Origin: Pedobacter sp. ASV28
GTDB taxonomy: Bacteria; Bacteroidota; Bacteroidia; Sphingobacteriales; Sphingobacteriaceae
Reading direction: 5' to 3'
Assembly: GCF_016428855.1 (NCBI RefSeq)
Contig: NZ_JAELTN010000018.1
Coordinates: forward strand, 16,015 to 80,014
Length of the DNA: 64,000 bases
In this document: in pieces, positions 16,537 to 26,021 of the stretch
Layout: the number at the start of each line of letters is the position of its first letter
Position numbering within the stretch: position 1 is the first letter of the stretch
Notes under the pieces: model-generated
Databases searched by the model: none
Told to the model about the DNA's origin: nothing
The model's input: the letters and a program-made list of their open reading frames with translations, nothing else
Translations under genes and position numbers: made by a program

Positions 16537-17805
16537 ATGTCGACTACTGCAGAAATTAAGATAGATGGAAAGACTTATGAATTTCCGGTTATTACAGGTA
16601 CGGAGGGAGAAAAAGCTATCGATATTTCAAAATTAAGAGACCTTACCGGTCACATCACCTTAGACTTAGGTTACAAGAATACAGGATCTACCAAGAGTGC
16701 AATCACTTTTTTGGATGGGGAATTGGGTGTTTTGAAATATCGTGGATATCCTATTGAAGAGCTAGCTGAAAAAGCATCATTCTTAGAAGTTGCCTATTTA
16801 TTGATCTATGGTGAACTGCCATCACAAGAGACCTTGGAAAAGTTTCAGAAAGACATCAGTATGCATACCTTGATTCATGAGGATATGAAGAAATTCTTTG
16901 ATGGATATCCTTCGAAATCACATCCTATGGCCCAATTGTCTTCATTGGTTTGTTCCCTTTCTACTTTCTATCCAGAAAGTTTAGAAGCTAACCAATCAGA
17001 AGAAGAAAAAAATCTTACGATCATTAAAATGTTGGCCAAAATGACAACCATTGTGGCTTTCATCTATAAGAAATCTTTAGGTCATCCCCTAATTTATCCT
17101 AAAAATAAATACGATTACATCACCAACTATTTATGGATGACTTTTGGTCAACGCACCGAAGATTTTGAACCAAATCCAAAAGTGGTAAGTGCAATGAACA
17201 AATTATTGATCCTTCATGCGGACCATGAGCAGAATTGTTCAACTTCTACCGTGAGAATTGTAGGCTCTTCAGATTGTAACCTATATGCTTCTATTTCTGC
17301 TGGTATTTCAGCGCTTTGGGGTCCATTGCACGGTGGCGCCAATCAGGCCGTAATTGAAATGTTGGAAAGAATTAAAGAAGACGGTGGAGATACCGATAAA
17401 TGGATTGCAAAAGCTAAGGATAAGAATGATCCATTTAGAATGATGGGTTTTGGTCACCGCGTTTACAAAAACTTCGATCCAAGAGCTAAAATCATTAAAA
17501 AAGCTTGTGATGATATCTTAGAAAGTTTAGGCATTAACGATCCTGTACTGGAAATTGCAAAAAAACTAGAGCAGGCTGCTTTAACAGATCAATATTTTAT
17601 CGACCGTAAATTATATCCAAATGTAGATTTCTACTCTGGTATTATTTACAGGGCATTGGGCTTCCCTTCAGAAATGTTTACTGTACTTTTTGCGTTGGGA
17701 CGTCTACCAGGATGGATTGCACAATGGAAAGAGATGAGAACCAACAAAGAACCTATTGGCAGACCTCGCCAAATTTATGTTGGAGATGTAGATAAGCACT
17801 TGTAA
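16537..17805 (+). CDS. gltA: Citrate synthase
   Basis: 422 residues, type II (hexameric) citrate synthase length. It condenses acetyl-CoA with oxaloacetate at the head of the TCA cycle. Active-site residues are in place: His230 (HADHEQN), His265 (WGPLHGGAN), His307 (GFGHRVYKNFDPRA) and Asp364 (NVDFYSG), very close to the E. coli numbering. It stands alone with a terminator 40 bp after the stop. Confidence 0.97.
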   Translation: MSTTAEIKIDGKTYEFPVITGTEGEKAIDISKLRDLTGHITLDLGYKNTGSTKSAITFLDGELGVLKYRGYPIEELAEKASFLEVAYLLIYGELPSQETLEKFQKDISMHTLIHEDMKKFFDGYPSKSHPMAQLSSLVCSLSTFYPESLEANQSEEEKNLTIIKMLAKMTTIVAFIYKKSLGHPLIYPKNKYDYITNYLWMTFGQRTEDFEPNPKVVSAMNKLLILHADHEQNCSTSTVRIVGSSDCNLYASISAGISALWGPLHGGANQAVIEMLERIKEDGGDTDKWIAKAKDKNDPFRMMGFGHRVYKNFDPRAKIIKKACDDILESLGINDPVLEIAKKLEQAALTDQYFIDRKLYPNVDFYSGIIYRALGFPSEMFTVLFALGRLPGWIAQWKEMRTNKEPIGRPRQIYVGDVDKHL

Positions 17806-17845
17806 TACAAAAGAACTCTCTTTACAACCAAATATATTAATTGCT

Positions 17846-17870
17846 AAGCCGGTGGATTGCCGGCTTTTTA
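17846..17870 (+). terminator. gltA intrinsic terminator
   Basis: AAGCCGG (17846-17852) pairs with CCGGCTT (17860-17866) around a 7-nt loop, running into a T tract. Confidence 0.85.
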
Positions 17871-18080
17871 GCGTTAAAAGATTTCTGTTTTGGTATTTAT
17901 TAGAAAATCCAGTAGCGCTATTTCATGGCAAATAGTAACCCCGCTTTCTGCCATTCCCTTTTTGTGTTTTGTTTAACCTGTCATTAAGAGAAATGAGAGA
18001 TCTGTTTTCTGGACTGCATAAACATAAATTTGTTGTTCTTCATTACATTAAGAATGATAAGCAAAAACAAAAGTTTTCTG

Positions 18081-18118
18081 CTGCCATCTAGCAGGCAACA
18101 AGGTGTACTAGATGGCAG
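18081..18118. repeat. 11-bp perfect inverted repeat
   Basis: CTGCCATCTAG (18081-18091) and CTAGATGGCAG (18108-18118) with a 16-nt spacer. The T tract is poor on both sides (TTTTAT on plus), so it is only a weak terminator candidate for the minus-strand gene ending at 18177. It could instead be a REP-like element. Confidence 0.5.
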
Positions 18119-18176
18119 TTTTATAACAAGATGTATTTAAGATTGTCAAAGTCTAATAAAGGTAAAAAAGGTCTAA

Positions 18177-19250
18177 TTATCCGCCAATAAAACTAATGGC
18201 AATAATACCTAAAAAACAAAGTGTGAGCAAAATACTGTAACAGAAATTCAAGAAGAAAAACTTTAGCACCGTTACCCATCTACTACTACCATAAAAAGTT
18301 CTTAACGATCTGTAGATATACCAAATTACGTAAAGGAAGCCAAGAAAGCTAATTAATCCACTAAGATCGTAAACAAAGCTAGTTAGCCAACTAACAAAGG
18401 TACAGGCAATTAAGGCTAAGAAAATAGCTGAATGCGTATGGAAAGAATAAATTAGATGCTCGTAATAATACCGTTTTTTTCTAACATAAGCTAATTTCAA
18501 AATCAACGCAAAAAGAGGTAGAAGAACAAACATCATCTTCGGTACATATTTAATCATGTCCTCACCAATCTTCTTGCCTGGATCGGGGTATTTATTAAAT
18601 TCGATACCTTTCTTAGTGAAATAGTTTACAATAAAATTATCACGTTCTGCTTTAGGTAAAGCCAATTGCTTTTTCTCATATTCTTCCAACGTCTGGTTTT
18701 CGTACACAAACTTGTTAAAGCCGCGTTTTTTTCTTTTCGTGCCAATGTTAACAGTAGCGCTGCCATCCTCTTTAATATCTTTTTTAACCTCTTTTAAAAT
18801 ACTATCCTTTTTACTTTTACTTACAGGGATATACTTGAGTATTTCTTTTACTTCGTCTACAGAATTACTAACTACCGTATCTTTTTTTAGCTTTTCTGCT
18901 ATTTGTACGTTAGTTTCGGTATACTTATTTTTCTTATCATTACCGCTAAAAATGGTGATAAAAAATACAATACTGATGAAAATATAAAGCTTAATAGGAT
19001 GCAGGAAAGATGCCCTTTTACCAGCCACATAATCGACCGTTAATTTACCAGGCTTAAGAAGTAAGGGCTTAATAGTGCCAAAAAACTTATGCTCAAAATG
19101 AAAATAATCTGCAATGGCATGTGTAATCATATGCCATGCATCTTCTTTTAATTCTATATTCTCCTGACCGCAATGTGGACAATAAGTTTCTGCTACTTCG
19201 TGGCCACAGTTTAAACAATTTTTTTCTTTTCTAAGCTTTATGGACGACAT
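18177..19250 (-). CDS. DUF3667 membrane protein with N-terminal zinc ribbon
   Basis: 357 residues. A CxxC...CxxC ribbon (Cys12, 15, 24, 27) opens the protein, then the DUF3667 block WHMITHAIADYFHFEHKF with LKPGKLTVDYVAGKRASFLHPIKLY. Several membrane segments follow: one near 92-103 and three or four in the last 140 residues, with a soluble charged region between. Function unknown; common in Bacteroidota. It lies 25 bp after the transporter gene on the same strand, so it may be last in that operon. Confidence 0.8.
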   Translation of the reverse strand: MSSIKLRKEKNCLNCGHEVAETYCPHCGQENIELKEDAWHMITHAIADYFHFEHKFFGTIKPLLLKPGKLTVDYVAGKRASFLHPIKLYIFISIVFFITIFSGNDKKNKYTETNVQIAEKLKKDTVVSNSVDEVKEILKYIPVSKSKKDSILKEVKKDIKEDGSATVNIGTKRKKRGFNKFVYENQTLEEYEKKQLALPKAERDNFIVNYFTKKGIEFNKYPDPGKKIGEDMIKYVPKMMFVLLPLFALILKLAYVRKKRYYYEHLIYSFHTHSAIFLALIACTFVSWLTSFVYDLSGLISFLGFLYVIWYIYRSLRTFYGSSRWVTVLKFFFLNFCYSILLTLCFLGIIAISFIGG

Positions 19251-19275
19251 GGTTTATGATAATACGATTACTAAA

Positions 19276-20661
19276 TTAATGACTGATTTTATTGATAGCT
19301 TCTACCTCTGCACGGGTGTGTTTGTGCTTAAACATTAAAGCAAATAAAATAGTGATAACTAAGGCGTAAAGTGCAAAACTTAACCAGATGTTGTGCCAGT
19401 CTTTTACGTCTAATGCCCGGCTTAAACTACCATCCGCTAAAACATTGATACCTTTGTTTTTTAAAAATTGAAGTAAATGTTCATTGGCTACATCTGTATT
19501 TACCAAATTTGCTGTAGATTTTATATCTGTATAAAATTTAGTAAAATATCTATCTATCATCCAGCCAGATAGTAAACTTCCTAAAATAGCACCAAAACCA
19601 TTAGTCATCATCATAAATAGGCCTTGAGCAGAAGAACGTGTTTTGGCAGTAGTAGATGTCTCTACAAACAAAGATCCCGAAATGTTAAAGAAATCAAATG
19701 CCATCCCATACACGATACAAGATAAAATAATCATCCATAAACCACCTGCAGGATCTCCATAGGCAAATAACCCAAAACGGAAAACCCAAGCCAACATAGA
19801 AAGAACAATTACTTTTTTAATGCCAAAACGCTTTAAAAAGAAAGGGATGGCAAGTATAAATAAGGTTTCAGATACCTGAGATATGGAAATAATTAATGTA
19901 GAATATTTAACAACTAATGAATTAGCATATATTGGAAATAACTTGAATTCATCTAAAAAAACATCTCCATAAGCATTTGTTAGTTGCAATGCACCGCCCA
20001 AAAACATAGAGAATATAAAAAATAGAGCCATTTTATAGCTGGTAAATAACTTAAAAGCTTCTAGGCCTAAAGTTTGAACAAGCGTTGCTTTTTCTGAAAC
20101 AGACTTTGTAGGTTTACAGGCAGGTAAAGTAAATGAATAGAGGCCTAAAAGAATAGCACCAATACCAGCTATATAGAATTGATTGGCACTTGCTTTGTTG
20201 CCAGTTAAATTCGTTACCCACATGGCAACAATAAAACCAACTGTACCCCATACGCGTATAGGCGGGAAATCTTTAATGACGTCAAACTGGCCATTTTTTA
20301 AAGTGGTATAACTTATAGAGTTACTCAAAGCAATTGTTGGCATATAAAAGCACATGGCTACAAGTATTATCCAGAAAAAAGTATGAGGGTCGTTTACTTG
20401 GGGCAAATAAAACATTACTGCTGCATACAAAAGGTGCAAAATTGCGTAAAGTTTTTCGGCGTTAATCCATTTATCGGCTAAAATACCGGTAAGCGTAGGC
20501 ATAAACAGGGACGCTATTCCCATGGTAGCAAATATAATCCCGAAATCAGCACCATCCCATTGTTTGGTACCAAACCAATAGTTGGCAATGGTAATTAACC
20601 AAGCAGCCCACACAAAAAACTGCATGAAACTCATTATAGTTAAGCGTAGCTTAATATTCAT
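19276..20661 (-). CDS. Nucleoside:H+ symporter (NupG-like, MFS)
   Basis: 461 residues with about 12 membrane segments. The opening LRLTIMSFMQFFVWAAWLITIANYW and the block FGIIFATMGIASLFMP are typical of the nucleoside:proton symporter family. It should import nucleosides with protons across the inner membrane. Upstream on the same strand are the bifunctional nuclease and etf genes, a neighbourhood I recall as common in Bacteroidota; co-transcription is plausible (98-bp gap). Confidence 0.85.
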   Translation of the reverse strand: MNIKLRLTIMSFMQFFVWAAWLITIANYWFGTKQWDGADFGIIFATMGIASLFMPTLTGILADKWINAEKLYAILHLLYAAVMFYLPQVNDPHTFFWIILVAMCFYMPTIALSNSISYTTLKNGQFDVIKDFPPIRVWGTVGFIVAMWVTNLTGNKASANQFYIAGIGAILLGLYSFTLPACKPTKSVSEKATLVQTLGLEAFKLFTSYKMALFFIFSMFLGGALQLTNAYGDVFLDEFKLFPIYANSLVVKYSTLIISISQVSETLFILAIPFFLKRFGIKKVIVLSMLAWVFRFGLFAYGDPAGGLWMIILSCIVYGMAFDFFNISGSLFVETSTTAKTRSSAQGLFMMMTNGFGAILGSLLSGWMIDRYFTKFYTDIKSTANLVNTDVANEHLLQFLKNKGINVLADGSLSRALDVKDWHNIWLSFALYALVITILFALMFKHKHTRAEVEAINKISH

Positions 20662-20759
20662 AAATATTTACCTTTTGTTTAGTTGTTTTGAAAGGTTTGA
20701 ATATAGGATTATTTTAAAATAAATACAGTAAAATATAACTATTAATTAAAAAATGCAGG

Positions 20760-21377
20760 TTATTTACCTGCATTTCTTTTGTTGATCTCATCTCTAATCC
20801 GGGCGGCCTTTTCATAAGCCTCTTCTGCCAGTGCTGCATCTAGTTTTTGCTGTAGCTCCTCTATAGATAGGTTCTGGTAGCCTGAAACAGGGATAGATGA
20901 TTGGACTTCTTCTGTATTTTGTGGATTGGTAATACTGTCCATATTTTCTAAAAAAAGGAAATCATTTCCTTCTATTACAATACCTGCAGAGGCCAATATA
21001 AATTCGTAGGTGTAAATTACGGAATTGAACCTTACAGCCAGGGCAATGGCATCAGAGGTACGTGCATCGATCTCTATCTGCTCTGATCCATTACTACAGA
21101 TTAATTTTGCGAAGAAAACACCATCTACTAAATTATAGATTAAAACTTCGGTAATTTCAATTTGATAAGCTTGTGCAAACGATTTGAACAAATCGTGTGT
21201 AAGCGGACGGGTAGGCGTCATCTTTTCAATTTCTATGGCTATGGCCTGAGCTTCAAAAGCACCAATAATGATAGGCAGCCTTCTTCTTCCGTTTACTTCG
21301 CCCAGTACAAGCGCATAAGCTCCAGACTGGGTCTGGCTGTACGATAGTCCTACAATATCAAGTTTTACTTTTTTCAT
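20760..21377 (-). CDS. Bifunctional nuclease (DUF151) with C-terminal UVR motif
   Basis: 205 residues. Residues about 1-140 match the DUF151/BFN domain (LPIIIGAFEAQAIAIEIE, RPLTHDLF, IDARTSDAIALAVR). A UvrB/UvrC-type helical motif lies at about 168-202 (LQQKLDAALAEEAYEKAARIRDEI). BFN proteins have reported RNase and DNase activity; the UVR tail suggests docking to a partner. It starts 57 bp downstream of etfA on the same strand. Confidence 0.88.
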   Translation of the reverse strand: MKKVKLDIVGLSYSQTQSGAYALVLGEVNGRRRLPIIIGAFEAQAIAIEIEKMTPTRPLTHDLFKSFAQAYQIEITEVLIYNLVDGVFFAKLICSNGSEQIEIDARTSDAIALAVRFNSVIYTYEFILASAGIVIEGNDFLFLENMDSITNPQNTEEVQSSIPVSGYQNLSIEELQQKLDAALAEEAYEKAARIRDEINKRNAGK

Positions 21378-21433
21378 ATGTATAAAATAAGACTTCCGAT
21401 TTTTTTGGAAACCGAGGAGGTCTTTATGTAAAA

Positions 21434-22402
21434 CTATCCTTTATGTGCTTTTAAAGCAGCGATGATTTTAGGAACGACTTCAAATGCGTCACCCACAATG
21501 CCATAATCGGCTACTTTAAAGAACGGCGCTTCTGGATCTTTATTGATCACCACAATAACTTTTGATGAACTTACACCTGCCAAATGTTGTATGGCACCCG
21601 AAATACCAATAGCTATATATAAATTAGGGCTAATGGCAATACCTGTTTGTCCAACGTGTTCGGAATGAGGTCTCCAATCCGCATCGGAAACGGGTTTCGA
21701 ACAAGCTGTAGCTGCCCCTAGAAGATCGGCAAGCTCTTCGATCATTCCCCAGTTCTCAGGACCTTTTAATCCCCTGCCACCAGAAACAACTAACTCGGCA
21801 TCTGGTAAAGATACTTTATTGGTCGCACGTACAATTTCTTTAATGATGGTGTTTAAATCTGTTGGTTTTATTTCTGGACTAAATGTTTCTATAGTAGGGT
21901 CAACTGCATTTTCTTTTATGCCAAAGGCATTAGGGTTTAAGGCAATAACCTTATTGGCAGAGGTAAGGGTGGTCACCGCAAATGCCTTTCCTGAAAAAGC
22001 GGTTTTTTTAACGGAAAATTCTCCATTGCTGCTGGGCAATTCAACGGCACCATCCACTAGGCCAGCTTTGAGTTTCACTGCAACACGTGGAGCCAATCCT
22101 TTGCCCGAAAATGAATTGGATAAAACCACAATATCAGCTCCTTCCTTCTGTGCAGCCTCGGTAATAACAGAAGCGTAGGCTTGGTTGACGAAATTTTTGA
22201 GTTGCGCTGCTTCAACTTTTAAAATTTTGCTTGCTCCATATTTCCCCAATTCTTTTAATTCGCTATCGGCAACATTTCCAATAGATATGGCTGTTAAATT
22301 TGTATGCTGATTATCTGCAATGGCTTTGGCATAAGATACTGCTTCAAAAACTGATTTCTTGAATTTACCATCCACTTGTTCTACGTATACTAATACTGAC
22401 AT
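21434..22402 (-). CDS. etfA: Electron transfer flavoprotein alpha subunit
   Basis: 322 residues from the start MSVLVYVEQ. I chose ATG 22402 over the ATG at 22414 because GGAGG (22408-22412 on the complement) sits just before it and relatives begin here. The C-terminal FAD domain shows VVSGGRGLKGPENW, SKPVSDADWRPHSEHVGQTG and IAIGISGAIQHLAG. With EtfB it passes electrons from acyl-CoA dehydrogenases to the quinone pool. It follows etfB by 82 bp. Confidence 0.95.
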   Translation of the reverse strand: MSVLVYVEQVDGKFKKSVFEAVSYAKAIADNQHTNLTAISIGNVADSELKELGKYGASKILKVEAAQLKNFVNQAYASVITEAAQKEGADIVVLSNSFSGKGLAPRVAVKLKAGLVDGAVELPSSNGEFSVKKTAFSGKAFAVTTLTSANKVIALNPNAFGIKENAVDPTIETFSPEIKPTDLNTIIKEIVRATNKVSLPDAELVVSGGRGLKGPENWGMIEELADLLGAATACSKPVSDADWRPHSEHVGQTGIAISPNLYIAIGISGAIQHLAGVSSSKVIVVINKDPEAPFFKVADYGIVGDAFEVVPKIIAALKAHKG

Positions 22403-22484
22403 ATTTACCTCCATCCCTGATAAAGGGATTAAATTTTATGTTTCTAATTGTTTAATTAAACCCTTAGTAGGGATATTTGGTCAT

Positions 22485-23222
22485 TTATATTACCTTAGCT
22501 TCTGTATGCAATAAACCAATCAGCTCTTCTGCATGCTCTGCTGGTATTAGTTTAACAGATCCACGAGGGGCGGGCGTTTCAAATTTACTGATTTTGCTCA
22601 ATTGGTCAATTGAAGTGGCTTCTACTACTTGTAGAGGCTTGGTTCTGGCCGACATGATGCCCCTCATATTAGGAATTTTAGCTTCGGCAGTTCCTTCGGC
22701 GCAGCTGGCTACAAATTTTCCGCTTACACTAACCACCTCTTTTCCACCTTCAATTTCACGTTCAATGGTGGCATTTGTGCCATCAAAATCTAATTTTTTA
22801 ATGATCGATATAGATGGGATATCTAAAAACTCGCCTACCATGGCGGCTACCTGAGATCCGTTATAATCTATAGATTCTCTTCCGCATAGAATAATATCGA
22901 AATCATTTGCCTTTGCATACTCTGCAATTTGGTAAGCTACAAAGTAGGCATCTCTTGGTATTGCATTGATCCTAACGGCATCGTCGGCCCCAATGGCCAA
23001 GGCTTTTCTGATGGTAGGTTCGGTACTGCTCTCACCTACATTGATTACCGTTACGGTACCTTTTCCCCCTTCGCATAGTTCTATAGCTCTTGAAAGTGCA
23101 ATTTCATCATATGGATTGACGATATATTGTACACCGGCAGTATTGAATTGTGTATTATCGCCAGTAAAAGTTATTTTTGTGGTCGTGTCGGGAACGTTAC
23201 TGATACAAACTAATATTTTCAT
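22485..23222 (-). CDS. etfB: Electron transfer flavoprotein beta subunit
   Basis: 245 residues. It opens MKILVCISNVPDTTTKITF and has the EtfB blocks NPYDEIALSRAIEL, ILCGRESIDYNGSQVAAMVGE and MRGIMSARTKPL. It is the AMP-binding partner of EtfA, upstream of it on the same strand in the usual order. Confidence 0.95.
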   Translation of the reverse strand: MKILVCISNVPDTTTKITFTGDNTQFNTAGVQYIVNPYDEIALSRAIELCEGGKGTVTVINVGESSTEPTIRKALAIGADDAVRINAIPRDAYFVAYQIAEYAKANDFDIILCGRESIDYNGSQVAAMVGEFLDIPSISIIKKLDFDGTNATIEREIEGGKEVVSVSGKFVASCAEGTAEAKIPNMRGIMSARTKPLQVVEATSIDQLSKISKFETPAPRGSVKLIPAEHAEELIGLLHTEAKVI

Positions 23223-23404
23223 AATTTATATATTTGATTTTTAAAGGCTGTTCGGCTATCCCGACTAACTATCGAGATGGTTTCATATGTTTACATTTGT
23301 CATTATGGTAATGAACCATTAATATATCGTTATTGTTTGACAAATTATACTGTGTTCTTTAAATTGTCTTTTTGCAAATCTAATTAAAAAAGCAGGGATT
23401 TAAA

Positions 23405-23740
23405 ATGCAAAACCAACGATTGGCGAAGTTATTCGAATTTTTATCAGCAGATCCAAATGACAGTTTTATACTCTATGCTATAGCAACTGAGTACAATGTA
23501 CAAAATGATAATGCTAATGCCTTAAAATATTACCTTAAGCTAACAGAAGAACACCCCTCTTATGTGGGCACTTATTACCATCTCGGAAAATTATATGAAA
23601 AACTGGGGGAAAAGGAAAAGGCCATTGCCATTTATCAAAATGGAATGAATGCGGCCAGGCAAAAAAGAGATATGCATGCCCTATCCGAGTTACAGGGGGC
23701 CTATAATACTGCTGCTGGTTTAGATTATGAAGATGATTAA
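23405..23740 (+). CDS. Small TPR protein
   Basis: 111 residues containing about two tetratricopeptide repeats (residues about 35-100: ALKYYLKLTEEHPSYVGTYYHLGKLYEKLG, given here in part, then KAIAIYQNGM). No signal peptide, so cytoplasmic. It probably mediates protein contacts; the partner is unknown. It starts a three-gene plus-strand run with chrA and the LOG gene (25- and 15-bp gaps), but no functional link is evident. Confidence 0.8.
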   Translation: MQNQRLAKLFEFLSADPNDSFILYAIATEYNVQNDNANALKYYLKLTEEHPSYVGTYYHLGKLYEKLGEKEKAIAIYQNGMNAARQKRDMHALSELQGAYNTAAGLDYEDD

Positions 23741-23765
23741 TCTTTCTATTTGTTAAAGTTGAAAG

Positions 23766-24965
23766 ATGGCTAAAAAGCAATTCTTTTTTATTCGGAATGT
23801 AATTTTCTTTACGTTTACCGCATTTGGTGGTGCACAAGCGCACTTATCTTTGCTGCTTCGTTACTTCGTGAACAATGTACACTTTGTAACGGAAGAAGAA
23901 TTATTGGAATTGAATGCACTAGCCCAGGTGCTGCCCGGGCCGGCATCTACCCAAACCTTGGTAGGTATAGCTTATAAAGTAGGTGGGTTAAAATTGGCTA
24001 TTATTAGCTTTTTGATTTGGATATTACCTTCTGCAGCCATAATGATCTTAGCGGCCATTTGGTATTCTTTATTAGATCAGAAACAAAAATTTATCGAAGT
24101 TTTAGAATATGTCCATCCTATAGCTTTAGGTATTGTTGCCTACGGAGCTTTTAAACTGGGCAAAAAAGTTTTGACAAACCAAATTTCCATTTTTTTGTGC
24201 ATTGGGGCTTTTGTAGGCACCCTGGTCTTAAGGGAGGCTTATGTTTTTCCTTTAGCCATATTAATAGGGGGGATGGTTTCTTCTGCCATTGGTACGCCGA
24301 CAGAAGAAACAGAGCTTAGGGTAAGATTATTTGCCAACATAAACCCCAAGAAAATGGGCTATTTTATTGGAGTGCTATTGTTTATGGCCATGCTTGGGGC
24401 CTTGATCAATCGAACATCACCTTTCAGCTTACCCATTAGGCTTTTTGAAAACTTTTACCGAAACGGGATTTTTATTTTCGGGGGAGGACAGGTGCTGGTG
24501 CCCATGATGTTTACTGAGTTTGTACAGATGAAACATTATTTGAGCCAGTCTGATTTCATCTCTGGTTTTGCCTTTCAGCAAATTCTTCCTGGACCTACTT
24601 TTTCTTTTACGAGTTATTTGGGTACACTGGGAATGAAACATGGTGGTTATGGTATTAGCGGACAGATTTTAGGTGGTTTTTTGGCGGTATTGGGCATTAA
24701 TTTGCCAGGTTTGATATTGGTGTTGTTTATTGTTCCCTTTTGGAACGACCTAAAGAAGATTACCCGTATAAAACATTCGTTGTCAGGTATAAATGCGGTT
24801 AGTGTTGGCTTTATTATCGCGGCCTTTTTTATGTTGTTATCCCCAATCGGTTTAAATTGGATCTTTTTAGGGGTCATGTTAGCTACGTTTTTATTGTTGA
24901 ATTTTACCAAGATTAGTCCCGCATTGATTATCATTGTGGGCGTACTCTTAGGTTATATTATTTAG
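23766..24965 (+). CDS. chrA: Chromate transporter ChrA family
   Basis: 399 residues, the two-domain (long-chain) CHR type. Each half repeats the family signature: FTFTAFGGAQAH with ALAQVLPGPASTQT in the first half, and NGIFIFGGGQVLVPM with FAFQQILPGPTFSF in the second. About 10-12 membrane segments. Family members expel chromate; the substrate here is not proven. Confidence 0.93.
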   Translation: MAKKQFFFIRNVIFFTFTAFGGAQAHLSLLLRYFVNNVHFVTEEELLELNALAQVLPGPASTQTLVGIAYKVGGLKLAIISFLIWILPSAAIMILAAIWYSLLDQKQKFIEVLEYVHPIALGIVAYGAFKLGKKVLTNQISIFLCIGAFVGTLVLREAYVFPLAILIGGMVSSAIGTPTEETELRVRLFANINPKKMGYFIGVLLFMAMLGALINRTSPFSLPIRLFENFYRNGIFIFGGGQVLVPMMFTEFVQMKHYLSQSDFISGFAFQQILPGPTFSFTSYLGTLGMKHGGYGISGQILGGFLAVLGINLPGLILVLFIVPFWNDLKKITRIKHSLSGINAVSVGFIIAAFFMLLSPIGLNWIFLGVMLATFLLLNFTKISPALIIIVGVLLGYII

Positions 24966-24980
24966 TGCATATATTTTAAG

Positions 24981-25721
24981 ATGAACAAGTTTGTTAAAGA
25001 AGAAGTTAGTTTTTTAAAAGGAGCGAGAACTAGGTTTAGGGAACTTAAATACGTATTGGGGGTGATTTATCAATTTTATAAAGGCTTTAGAAAGCTCCAT
25101 TTTGTAGGTCCTTGTGTAACCGTTTTTGGCTCTGCCAGGTTTAAGGAAGATCATCCATATTATGAAATGGCCCGTAGCGTGTCATATGAAATTTCAAAAT
25201 TGGGTTTTGCGATTATGACCGGTGGAGGTCCGGGTATTATGGAAGCGGCAAATAGGGGGGCTAAAGATGCCGGTGGTTTATCGGTGGGCTGTAACATTGT
25301 ATTGCCTCATGAGCAACATGAAAATCCGTATTTAGATACTTATGTGAATATTGATTACTTTTTTGTAAGAAAGGAACTCTTAAGAAAATACTCTTATGCA
25401 TTTGTGGTATTGCCAGGTGGATTTGGTACATTGGATGAATTTTTTGAGACCTTAACCTTGGTGCAAACTGGAAAAGTAGAAAAATTTCCTATTGTGATTA
25501 TGGGGAAAGAATTTCATAAAGAAATCTATCTACATATAGAAAAAATGTTGGAAGAAAGAACCATTAGTCCAGAAGATATGGATTTGTTGCTGTTCACAGA
25601 TGATATTGAAGAAGTAGTTGACCATATCAAAAAGTATAAAGATAATGCACCTGGGGTTAAAGTACAGGCACCTAAAAAAGCATGGTGGATTTTAGGTGAA
25701 AAGAAAGTGGAAGCTGCCTAA
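24981..25721 (+). CDS. LOG family protein (cytokinin-activating-type phosphoribohydrolase)
   Basis: 246 residues. Rossmann-like LOG fold with GGGPGIMEAANRGA and PGGFGTLDEFFETLTLVQTGK, the two motifs forming the nucleotide-monophosphate active site. LOG proteins cleave nucleoside 5'-monophosphates to base and ribose 5-phosphate; bacterial members are often annotated as lysine decarboxylases in error. It starts 15 bp after chrA. Confidence 0.9.
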   Translation: MNKFVKEEVSFLKGARTRFRELKYVLGVIYQFYKGFRKLHFVGPCVTVFGSARFKEDHPYYEMARSVSYEISKLGFAIMTGGGPGIMEAANRGAKDAGGLSVGCNIVLPHEQHENPYLDTYVNIDYFFVRKELLRKYSYAFVVLPGGFGTLDEFFETLTLVQTGKVEKFPIVIMGKEFHKEIYLHIEKMLEERTISPEDMDLLLFTDDIEEVVDHIKKYKDNAPGVKVQAPKKAWWILGEKKVEAA

Positions 25722-26021
25722 TGTTTGTCTCCTACTAATCTAAAAAGGATGAATGTTAAGATCGATAACTGATTTTAAAGTAGATGAATTATATTCAATT
25801 AACAGATAAATTGAAATTTATACTTAGGACTCCCCGCAAATTAACCAGTTAAACGATCAACCCAATGTTTTCCTGCGTACGATCCTAGCAGAGATGGTTA
25901 AGCCTGGCTTTTCACTTCTTACACCCAATAAAACAAATCACCAAACTCGGAATTTCGGTAATTAAACAATTGATCAGTAAAGCAATTCAACAAATCCAAG
26001 CTTTATTAAAACGCTTGATTT
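25722..26021. other. 300-bp intergenic region, nothing recognised
   Basis: This lies between the LOG gene and the convergent dnaB. I find no long hairpin with a T tract, no tRNA-like fold and no credible short gene. Confidence 0.4.

Larger units (their letters stand above)
17806..18176. other. 371-bp intergenic region between gltA and the DUF3667 gene
   Basis: Non-coding. It contains the gltA terminator (17846-17870) and a separate 11-bp perfect inverted repeat at 18081-18118. I see no RNA gene or promoter that I can support in the remainder. Confidence 0.5.

Noticed and set aside
21819..22178. 119-codon open frame antisense to etfA
   Set aside because: It lies wholly inside a well-conserved gene and shows no protein features.
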